Shown: positions 1 through 8,371 of the stretch, piece by piece
Layout of the letters: every line of letters starts with the position of its first letter
Position numbering within the stretch: position 1 is the stretch's first letter
Source of the DNA: Candidatus Rifleibacteriota bacterium
GTDB taxonomy: Bacteria > UBP17 > UBA6191 > JACPRK01
Reading direction: 5' to 3'
NCBI GenBank assembly: GCA_016213865.1
Contig: JACQZL010000149.1
Coordinates: forward strand, 22,536 to 33,125
DNA length: 10,590 nucleotides
Made by a program: the position numbers and the translations under genes
Notes under the pieces: model-generated
Seen by the model: only the letters and a program-made list of their open reading frames with translations
Told to the model about the DNA's origin: nothing
Database searches by the model: none

Positions 1-2
1 CC

Positions 3-1829
3 TACCTGCGCGGCCTGATCGAGTCTTCCGTCGACGGTCTGATCACGGTCGACCCCGAGGGATACATCACGGACGTCAACGCGCAGATGTGCCGTATGAC
101 GGGCCACGACCGGCAGGCCCTGGTGGGCACGCTCTTCAAGCAGTACTTCACGGACGCCGAGCGCGCCGACGCCGGCGTGAAGCGTACGCTGGTCGAGGGA
201 GTCGTCACCAACTACGAGCTGGTGCTCAAGCTGCGCGCAGGCCGCCGGGCCACGGTCTCTCTCAACGCCAGCGTCTTCCGGACGTCCACCGGCCGCATCC
301 AGGGCATCTTCGCCAGCGCGCGCGACATCTCCGAACAGGCGCACCTCCAGCAGCAGCTCGCCGAGCAACAAGCCTACAACCGCTCGCTCATCGAGGCGTC
401 GCCGGACGCCCAGTTCGCCGTTGCCCCCGACGGCACCGTCACCGACGTCAACGAAGAGGCGACCAGGCTGACCGGGTGCTCCCGCCGCCACCTCGTCAAC
501 TCCAAGTTCGCGGACCATTTCACCGAGCCCGAGCGGGCCCTGGCGTGCGTGCGCCAGACGCTGGCCGAACACCGCGTTCTCGGGGTCGAGCTGGTGCTGG
601 TCACGCGGCTGGGCCGCCGGGTGACCGTCAGCTTCAATGCCGGCGTTTTCACCGACGCCGCCGGGGCTCCGCTGGGCATCCTCGCCACCGCGCGCGACAT
701 CAGCAGTCAAAAGCAACTCGAGCACCAGCTCCGTGACTTGCAGTTCTACACGCGCTCGCTGGTCGAGTCGAACATCGACGCCCTGATGACCACCGATCCG
801 CTCGGCACGATCACCGACGTCAACCAGCAGATGGTGGCCCTCACGGGCTGCCCTCGCGATGAGCTGATCGGCACACCCTGCAAGCAGTACTTCACCGACT
901 CGGAGCGCGCGGACGACGCCATCCGTCAGGTGCTGCGCGAGGGGCGCGTCACGAACTACGATCTGACGGTCCGCTCCAGGTCGGGCCAGGAGACGGTCGT
1001 GTCGTACAACGCGACGACCTTCGACGACCAGACCGGCAAGCTGCAGGGCGTCTTCGCGGCTGCGCGCGACATCACGGAGCGCAAGCGCTTCGAGCGAGCG
1101 CTGCAGGAGAAGAACACCGAACTGGAAAGCGCCAGCCGGGCCAAGGACCGCTTCCTGGCCAGCATGAGCCACGAGCTGCGCACGCCCCTCAACGCCATCA
1201 TCGGTTACTCGGGTACGCTGCTGATGAAGCTCCCGGGACCGCTCACTCACGATCAGGAGAAACAGATCCGGACCGTCCAGGGCAGCGGCCGCCACCTGTT
1301 GTCGCTCATCAACGACCTGCTGAACCTGGCGAAGATCGAGTCGGGCAAGGTCGTCCTCGAATTGGCGCCCGTCGATTGCCGCGAGGCCCTGGAAGAGGTG
1401 ATGGCCGCCCTCCGGCCGGCGGCCGCGGAGAGGGGCCTTGCGCTCCTCTGCAAGTCCGGGCCCGAGAAGCTCGCCCTGCGGACCGATCGGCGCTCGCTGA
1501 TCCAGATCCTCCTCAACCTGGCCAGCAACGGCATCAAGTTCACCGAGAAGGGCAACGTGACGATCGAGCTCGCCAGGCGCAAGGTGGACGGGAGCTCCTG
1601 GGTCGACTTCGTGGTCACCGACACCGGCATCGGGATCCGGCCTGAGGACCAGGTTCGGTTGTTCGAGGCGTTCACGCAGGTGGGACGCACGGACCGAAGC
1701 CTACAGGACGGCTCGGGACTCGGGCTGCACCTTTGCCGCAAGCTGGCAGACCTGCTGGGGGGACAGGTCACTTTCGAGAGTCAGTCCGGCACAGGAAGCC
1801 GGTTCACCCTCAGCCTTCCCGACAGGTGA
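3..1829 (+). CDS. Multi-PAS sensor histidine kinase (5' end cut by window edge)
   Basis: Sensor histidine kinase that autophosphorylates on His and passes phosphate to a receiver. The frame is open to the window edge, so the true N-terminus lies upstream; 608 residues are visible. Three PAS modules start at bases 3, 375 and 747, each ending in an ARDI[ST] motif. A short coiled-coil linker follows. The HisKA H-box is MSHELRTPLNA, with the phospho-His codon at 1170-1172. The HATPase has an N-box NLASNGIKF (Asn codon 1527-1529), G1 DTGIGI (Asp codon 1620-1622), an F-box LFEAF and G2 GSGLGL, so all catalytic motifs are present. No membrane segment is visible, which suggests cytosolic sensing, though the missing N-terminus could hold one. 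It has no receiver of its own. The next gene starts 4 bases after the stop and encodes two receivers, its likely partner. Kinase identity is certain; the ligand is unknown. Confidence 0.96.
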   Translation, partial: YLRGLIESSVDGLITVDPEGYITDVNAQMCRMTGHDRQALVGTLFKQYFTDAERADAGVKRTLVEGVVTNYELVLKLRAGRRATVSLNASVFRTSTGRIQGIFASARDISEQAHLQQQLAEQQAYNRSLIEASPDAQFAVAPDGTVTDVNEEATRLTGCSRRHLVNSKFADHFTEPERALACVRQTLAEHRVLGVELVLVTRLGRRVTVSFNAGVFTDAAGAPLGILATARDISSQKQLEHQLRDLQFYTRSLVESNIDALMTTDPLGTITDVNQQMVALTGCPRDELIGTPCKQYFTDSERADDAIRQVLREGRVTNYDLTVRSRSGQETVVSYNATTFDDQTGKLQGVFAAARDITERKRFERALQEKNTELESASRAKDRFLASMSHELRTPLNAIIGYSGTLLMKLPGPLTHDQEKQIRTVQGSGRHLLSLINDLLNLAKIESGKVVLELAPVDCREALEEVMAALRPAAAERGLALLCKSGPEKLALRTDRRSLIQILLNLASNGIKFTEKGNVTIELARRKVDGSSWVDFVVTDTGIGIRPEDQVRLFEAFTQVGRTDRSLQDGSGLGLHLCRKLADLLGGQVTFESQSGTGSRFTLSLPDR

Positions 1830-1833
1830 TCGC

Positions 1834-2658
1834 ATGCCCGCGCGAATCTTGGTCGTGGAGGACAACGCCGCCAGCCGTGAGCTGATGGCCTATCTGCTCA
1901 GGTCCTTCGGACATACGGTGCTCGAAGCGGTGGACGGCCAGGAAGGGGTCGACGCTGCCCGGCGAGACCGGCTGGACTTGATCGTGATGGACCTCCACAT
2001 GCCGCGGACGGACGGCTTCCAGGCCGTGCGAGAGCTCCGTCGCGACCGCTGCCTGGAACAGACCCACGTCGTGGCCGTGACGGCCTTGGCCATGGTCGGC
2101 GATCGGGAGCGGGTCATGTCGGCCGGGTTCGACGGGTACATCGCCAAGCCGATCGACCCCGAGCAATTCATCGAACTGATCGACTCTTTCCTGCCGCCCC
2201 GAAAGCGCGCAGCTCCGCCTGTCCCGGGGCCACCGGCAGGAGAGTCGCCTCCACTGGCCCCAATCGCCCCGCTCCGGCGCGGGTCGATCCTCGTGCTGGA
2301 CGACCAACCCCGGAATCTCGAGGTCCTCAGCTCGACTCTCGAGCCTCACGGGTTCACGGTGCTGGCTGCCGACGGGGTCGCTCGGGCCATGCTCCTGTGC
2401 CGCTCGTGCCAACCCGTGCTCATCATCTCCGACCTCCACGTCGGCGACGAGAGCGGCATCCAGTTCCTGTCCCAGATTCGAGCCGATCCGCAGGTCGCGG
2501 CAATCCCCTTCGTGATGCTGACGTCGACCTCACGGCTCGAGACCGACGGGACGTTGGCCATGTCGCTGGGCGCGACGCGCGTGCTGACGCGCCCCATTGA
2601 TCCGAAGGACCTGATGGAAGCCGTGGCAGCCGTGCTGGCGGACGAGCCGGAGCGCTGA
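1834..2658 (+). CDS. Tandem-receiver response regulator (REC-REC), no output domain
   Basis: A 274-residue protein of two CheY-like receivers joined by a Pro-rich linker (about 121-147). REC1 (about 4-119) is canonical: acidic pocket E9/D10, phospho-Asp D53 in VMDLHMP, T83 and K105 in AKPID. REC2 (about 151-268) keeps D156/D157, D200 and T230. However, Arg253 replaces the invariant Lys (TRPID), and HVGD replaces the usual xMPx after D200, so it may be a degenerate receiver. There is no DNA-binding, GGDEF or enzyme domain, so it probably relays phosphate or acts by protein contact. ATG 1834 lies four bases after the upstream kinase stop. The Shine-Dalgarno AGGTGA (1824-1829) overlaps that stop, implying translational coupling and a shared operon. 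The stop is one base from that of the convergent gene. Confidence 0.95.
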   Translation: MPARILVVEDNAASRELMAYLLRSFGHTVLEAVDGQEGVDAARRDRLDLIVMDLHMPRTDGFQAVRELRRDRCLEQTHVVAVTALAMVGDRERVMSAGFDGYIAKPIDPEQFIELIDSFLPPRKRAAPPVPGPPAGESPPLAPIAPLRRGSILVLDDQPRNLEVLSSTLEPHGFTVLAADGVARAMLLCRSCQPVLIISDLHVGDESGIQFLSQIRADPQVAAIPFVMLTSTSRLETDGTLAMSLGATRVLTRPIDPKDLMEAVAAVLADEPER

Positions 2659-2659
2659 G

Positions 2660-4000
2660 CTACCTCATGGACGGGGCCGCCGCCGGGTCTTGCGCCGGCT
2701 CGTCGAGGGTGACGACGGCCCTTCCCGTTTCGCACCTGCGTGGAAGCTCGAACGCGATCCTCGCACCCGGAGCCGGGTCGCCGAGCACCCGGATACAGCC
2801 GCCGTGGGCCTGGACAAAGGCCCGGCAGATGCCCAGGCCCAGTCCCTTGCCCCAGACTCCGGTTCGCTGCGGGCCGTTTCCCCTGTAGAAGAGCTCGAAC
2901 ACCTTCTCGCGGTCTTCGGCCGCGATCCCGGGCCCGTGGTCGATGACCTCCACGCACACGCGGGCCGGCGTCTGTTCGCAAGCCCGGATGCAGATGGTGT
3001 CGCCCTCGACGGAGTACTTGATGGCGTTGCCCACCAGGTTCTCGACGACTCGCGAGATCTTCGCCGGATCGCAGACCACCGGCAGCGGGCCGTCGGACCG
3101 TTCCAGCACCAGCGTCTGGCCGCGCTGTCGGGCCTGTGAGCGCAGCCCTTCCACGCACGACTCGAGCATCTGGTTCAAGTCACTCTCGGCCACTTGCAGC
3201 TCCACCCGCAACGCCTCGGCGCTCAGGATCTCCTGCAGTTCCGCCACCAGTTGCAGGAGGAACGACGACTTGCGGTGGATGATATCGCAGTACTTGCGGC
3301 AGTTCTCGACAGACTCGGTGGTCGATTCCAACGCGCAGACAGCCATCAGGATCGTGTTCAGGGGCGAGCGCAGGTCGTGCGTCACCATCGACGAGAACCG
3401 GGCCTTCATGTCGCGGAACGCCTGCAACTGTCCCACGGTGCGGTCGAATCCGTCGAGCACCTCCGGTAGCCCGTCATCACCGGGACCGAGCGGGTGTCTG
3501 GCAGCGAGCCGGACTTCGAAGTTGCCCGCGGCCAGTTGGGAAAACCCCTCGTGGAGCAAGTCGAGGCATCGGCCGAGGCGGCTGGCTCGCAGTTCCTGTT
3601 CGACCCGCGTGCACTGCCGTTCGATGGCATAGTGAAGCGACCGGAGCACCAACTGGGAATCGACTTGTCCCTTGAACAGGTAGTCCTGCGCTCCTTCTCT
3701 CAGGGCCTGCCACGCCAGCGCCTCGTCGTCCATCCCGGTCAGCACGACCACCGGCAGGGCCGGGACTACCTTCTTCACTTCCCGAAACGTGTCGATGCCC
3801 TCGCTGTCGGGCAGGTTCAGATCGAGCAGGACGGCGTCCCAGGGGTGGCCCGACAGCAGGGCGGTCGCGGCCGCCAGCGTCGCGGCGGAATCGACCTGCA
3901 CCCGGGGGGCAGACACGTCCAAGAGGATGCTCGTGATCAGGGTCGCTTCGACCGGATTGTCCTCCACCACGAGGACCCGGATGAGAGTCTGTCTGTCCAT
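2660..4000 (-). CDS. Soluble response-regulator/histidine kinase (REC-HAMP-like-HisKA-HATPase)
   Basis: A 446-residue kinase with an N-terminal receiver, so it can be a phosphorelay step that both receives and sends phosphate. REC (about 7-125) has E13/D14, phospho-Asp D60 (LLDLNLP), T88 and K110. Residues about 143-197 look like a HAMP-type linker (LLHEGFSQLAAGNFEVRL) without membrane helices. HisKA has THDLRSPLN with phospho-His 208. HATPase has N325 (NLVGNAIKYS), G1 DHGPGI (D354), FELFYRG and G2 GKGLGLGI. A variable 20-residue tail ends the protein. ATG 4000 is chosen because GGAG lies 8 bases upstream and the receiver begins at once. The open frame runs back to 4126, but that extension looks like 5' UTR. 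A sigma-54-type site is centred about 50 bases upstream. No transmembrane segment is seen, so the protein is cytosolic. Confidence 0.94.
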   Translation of the reverse strand: MDRQTLIRVLVVEDNPVEATLITSILLDVSAPRVQVDSAATLAAATALLSGHPWDAVLLDLNLPDSEGIDTFREVKKVVPALPVVVLTGMDDEALAWQALREGAQDYLFKGQVDSQLVLRSLHYAIERQCTRVEQELRASRLGRCLDLLHEGFSQLAAGNFEVRLAARHPLGPGDDGLPEVLDGFDRTVGQLQAFRDMKARFSSMVTHDLRSPLNTILMAVCALESTTESVENCRKYCDIIHRKSSFLLQLVAELQEILSAEALRVELQVAESDLNQMLESCVEGLRSQARQRGQTLVLERSDGPLPVVCDPAKISRVVENLVGNAIKYSVEGDTICIRACEQTPARVCVEVIDHGPGIAAEDREKVFELFYRGNGPQRTGVWGKGLGLGICRAFVQAHGGCIRVLGDPAPGARIAFELPRRCETGRAVVTLDEPAQDPAAAPSMR

Positions 4001-4008
4001 GCGTCGCA

Positions 4009-4012
4009 CTCC
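4009..4012 (-). promoter_or_regulatory. Shine-Dalgarno fixing the start at 4000
   Basis: GGAG on the - strand, 8 bases before ATG 4000. It supports this start over in-frame upstream starts such as 4126. Confidence 0.6.
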
Positions 4013-4044
4013 AGTCCGAGAATGGTCCTGCACCATGGCTCGCA

Positions 4045-4060
4045 AGCAAGCCAAATGCCA
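4045..4060 (-). promoter_or_regulatory. Candidate sigma-54 (RpoN) -24/-12 promoter
   Basis: The - strand reads TGGCATTTGGCTTGCT, which fits TGGCAY-N5-TTGCW: GG at 4059-4058, ten bases, then GC at 4047-4046. Transcription would start near 4034, leaving a leader of about 34 bases that contains the GGAG Shine-Dalgarno before ATG 4000. The call rests on one motif match with correct orientation and spacing. An AAA+ enhancer-binding activator would be required, and none is encoded in this window. Confidence 0.5.
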
Positions 4061-4069
4061 GGTGCCAAT

Positions 4070-4086
4070 CGTTCCCGGGGGGAACG
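4070..4086. promoter_or_regulatory. 17-bp palindrome, possible operator
   Basis: CGTTCCC-GGG-GGGAACG has 7-bp perfect arms around a 3-base centre. It lies ten bases upstream of the -24 box of the sigma-54-type site. It could be a regulator-binding site or a short hairpin; the function is inferred only from position and symmetry. Confidence 0.4.
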
Positions 4087-4115
4087 ACGACGGATCGTGG
4101 GAACTCCCAGGTAAA

Positions 4116-4352
4116 CCCAGAGACACAAGGACACGGAGACCCAGAGAAAATTCGGCACCGGTCAGAGTGGCCCAAGTTAGGCGTACAATTCGGGCGTCAT
4201 TCCCGCGAAGGCGGGAATCCAGGAGTCCCGATGGTTACAGGATTTCTTGACCCCCGCTTCCGCGGGGGTGACGGAGTGGACCGTCCGGAAGGTGGCCTTG
4301 AGTGGGTCAGTGCCGAAGAGTCTCGTCAAGTCAGCTCCTCCGTGTCTCTGGG
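4116..4352. repeat. 237-bp imperfect palindrome, MITE-like element
   Basis: Three nested inverted-repeat pairs share the same centre, base 4234: CCCAGAGACAC (4116-4126) with GTGTCTCTGGG (4342-4352); TTCGGCAC (4151-4158) with GTGCCGAA (4310-4317); and the CGTCA...TGACG core (4195-4273). The regions between pairs have diverged. No protein-coding capacity and no clear target-site duplication are seen (flanks GTAAA and CTGAA). The symmetry suggests a non-autonomous mobile element or a decayed REP-type insertion. It sits between two - strand transcription units. Confidence 0.55.
4195..4273. repeat. REP-like hairpin pair (CGTCA...TGACG)
   Basis: Two inversely oriented hairpins are bounded by CGTCA and TGACG. 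The first is ATTCCCGC-GAAG-GCGGGAAT (4199-4218) and the second is ACCCCCGC-TTCC-GCGGGGGT (4250-4269). The first matches the widespread ATTCCC-N8-GGGAAT repeat type (dRS3/REP-like). Such pairs are typically dispersed in genomes, mobilised in trans, and can end or protect transcripts. Here the pair lies downstream of the zinc-finger gene and upstream of the sigma-54-type site. Confidence 0.8.
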
Positions 4353-4541
4353 CTGAATGACGACCCTTTGCGGAGAATTGCCCCACCTGCAGAATTATGT
4401 CTCACATTCGGCGCATGGGCTGCACGGCGCAGCTCGCCGGCTCGCCGAGGACCGGGTGCATCCTTGAGAAGTGGGAAGCCGCATTGCTGCGAAGGTAACC
4501 GACCCTTCCCAGCGCCAGGCACTTCTTGCGGTCGCGGACGG
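4353..4541. other. Intergenic stretch without recognised gene
   Basis: Between the palindromic element and the stop of the zinc-finger gene I see only short or shadow reading frames. There is a small tandem GCTCGCCG pair (4432-4447). A 33-codon + strand frame (4398-4499) has no recognisable product. No convincing terminator or RNA gene is seen. Confidence 0.5.
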
Positions 4542-4895
4542 TCAGGCGGCCTTCTTGCACAACATGAGGTCGATGATCCGGCGCGCCCTCTGGACCTCGG
4601 CATTCGGCCAGATGAGTACCCTGCAGTCGCTGCACTGCAGGGGCAGAAGGCCATCCACCTGGACACGCTGACCCTCGACCTCGAAGGACTCGGAGGCCAC
4701 GATGGTCGAGAGGGTCCCGTTCCAGCATTCGGGACACGGATCCTCGGAGCCCGCCGAGGAACCTCGAAGGCGCACCCTGGCCCGCTGGCAGCTTCCCCGC
4801 CCGAGCCCGGAACGTGGTCTGCCTCGTTGCCTGGCCGGCCCTGGCGTGGAGTCTGCCAAGGAGTTCTCAGTCAGCTTCGTGGATCGTGAGGACAT
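4542..4895 (-). CDS. YgiT-type zinc-finger protein (MqsA-like antitoxin N-domain)
   Basis: The C-terminal 65 residues match the YgiT-type zinc-finger pattern. CPEC (C54/C57 from ATG 4895) and CSDC (C88/C91) form a four-Cys zinc site, separated by the typical VEGQRVQVDGLLPLQC segment and followed by a short basic helix. This domain is the N-terminal half of MqsA-like antitoxins and usually stands alone next to a small toxin gene. No helix-turn-helix follows, so DNA binding is doubtful. The start is uncertain. ATG 4895 has an upstream GAGGG and overlaps the preceding small ORF by 29 bases, but the first ~45 residues look unlike protein. TTG 4859, just after that ORF's stop, or GTG 4775 (77 residues, nearer family size) are alternatives. 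It lies downstream of the hybrid-kinase operon on the same strand. Confidence 0.65.
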   Translation of the reverse strand: MSSRSTKLTENSLADSTPGPARQRGRPRSGLGRGSCQRARVRLRGSSAGSEDPCPECWNGTLSTIVASESFEVEGQRVQVDGLLPLQCSDCRVLIWPNAEVQRARRIIDLMLCKKAA

Positions 4896-5028
4896 ACCAC
4901 CCTCGCTGCCCGGCCTGCAACGTCGCCTTGCCGGCCATGTAGAGACGCCGGCCGTGGGTGTCACGACCGACCACTGCATCAATATACCTGGCTTCTCCAC
5001 GTGGGTCACGAGTCCGCTTCCACTCCAC
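4867..5028 (-). CDS. Small ORF upstream of the YgiT zinc finger, possible toxin partner
   Basis: A 53-codon frame from GTG 5028 to TGA 4867-4869. The residues look genuinely protein-like (RYIDAVVGRDTHGRRLYMAG, then RGWYVLTIHEAD), with alternating hydrophobic strands, and they read far better than other frames here. The form resembles the small beta-rich proteins (DUF4258-like) often encoded just before YgiT zinc fingers, ending in a [VI]T[VI][HY]E motif, but this assignment is from memory of the pattern. The frame is the same as that of the upstream kinase and begins right after its TGA, so ten further in-frame codons precede the GTG. No clear Shine-Dalgarno is seen. Overlap or close apposition with the next gene suggests coupled translation. 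The N-terminal part of the usual family may be missing. Confidence 0.45.
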   Translation of the reverse strand: MEWKRTRDPRGEARYIDAVVGRDTHGRRLYMAGKATLQAGQRGWYVLTIHEAD

Positions 5029-5058
5029 GGCTGTGCGGGCCAGTTCGACGAGGACCTG

Positions 5059-7788
<2,730 letters not shown>

Positions 7789-7801
7789 CGCGTCTCCGGT
7801 A

Positions 7802-8359
7802 TCAATCCAGATCGACGAGCTTCGCCGCCTGCAGCAGCTTGCTGCTGAGCTTCAGGCCGGCTGCGCTGGCCCGGGAACGGCTGATCTGAAAGCGCACGGT
7901 CTCTCCCTCGATGAAGAACTGGATCATTCCGCCGAGTCCGAGGAATCCCGGCCTGTCGCTGACGGTCAAGATGGGTTGCCCCTCGAGCTTTCCGAGGAGC
8001 TCTCTTACCTTGGCCGGTTCCGAAGCCGCCACGTAGAGCAGGTGGCAGGCCGAGACGTCCTGGTTGGCCTCGAATTGTACGACCTCCAGGGTGCGGTCCC
8101 CAACTCTCTTGCCGCGCAGACCCCCCAGGGTTTGGCCCAGCGCGTCATTGCCCCAGACACCCAGGACCACCTTGGACTGTCCGGGCCCCAGGGTCGAGCC
8201 GGGCCAGTCCACGAACAGAGCGAAGTAGTAGACGAAAGCCGCTTTCACCCGGAGGACCAACGGAGCTTGCGGTTGGCCCTCGCAGATGGAAGTCGCCAGG
8301 GCCCCGAGCAGGATCGAAAGCCCGACCAGCGCAACTCGTCCGGACCCGAGCCGTGTCAC
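7802..8359 (-). CDS. YfiR family periplasmic protein (DUF4154)
   Basis: A 185-residue secreted protein with a signal peptide (hydrophobic about 9-22, likely cut after ALA at 22). The family pattern is clear: VKAAFVYYFALFVDWP (38-53), a CHLLYV strand (105-110), GQPILTVSD (127-135), GGMIQFFIE (143-151), VRFQIS and a C-terminal LKLSSKLL helix. In Pseudomonas, YfiR is the periplasmic repressor of the CHASE8-GGDEF cyclase YfiN; members in other phyla often sit beside hybrid kinases. Only one Cys (C105) lies in the conserved fold, with C26 near the cleavage site, so the C-terminal disulfide known in the Pseudomonas protein cannot form. The start is GTG 8359, with GGAGG five bases upstream, 12 bases after the receptor stop. 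It is very likely cotranscribed with both neighbours. Confidence 0.92.
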   Translation of the reverse strand: MTRLGSGRVALVGLSILLGALATSICEGQPQAPLVLRVKAAFVYYFALFVDWPGSTLGPGQSKVVLGVWGNDALGQTLGGLRGKRVGDRTLEVVQFEANQDVSACHLLYVAASEPAKVRELLGKLEGQPILTVSDRPGFLGLGGMIQFFIEGETVRFQISRSRASAAGLKLSSKLLQAAKLVDLD

Positions 8360-8371
8360 GTCAGCCTCCGG

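Noticed and set aside
2346..3158. 270-codon - strand frame across the convergent junction
   Set aside because: It is out of frame with both real genes, and its product has an Arg/Pro/Gly-rich shadow composition.
4070..4086. Rho-independent terminator for an upstream gene
   Set aside because: The stem is not followed by a T run on either strand, and it lies at a promoter rather than after a gene.
4115..4147. ACCCAGAGA direct repeat (4115-4123 and 4139-4147) as a CRISPR or iteron array
   Set aside because: Only two copies with no regular spacers. It is better explained as the purine-rich end of the palindromic element.
4177..4386. Small - strand frame with PAEAG and WIPAFAGMT
   Set aside because: These peptides are the well-known false translation of REP-like hairpin repeats, not a protein.
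4398..4499. 33-codon + strand ATG frame in the intergenic stretch
   Set aside because: No Shine-Dalgarno or recognisable family; short open frames are expected by chance in this composition.
4302..4889. 195-codon + strand frame over the zinc-finger gene
   Set aside because: It is opposite the clear CxxC...CxxC frame and has no domain features.
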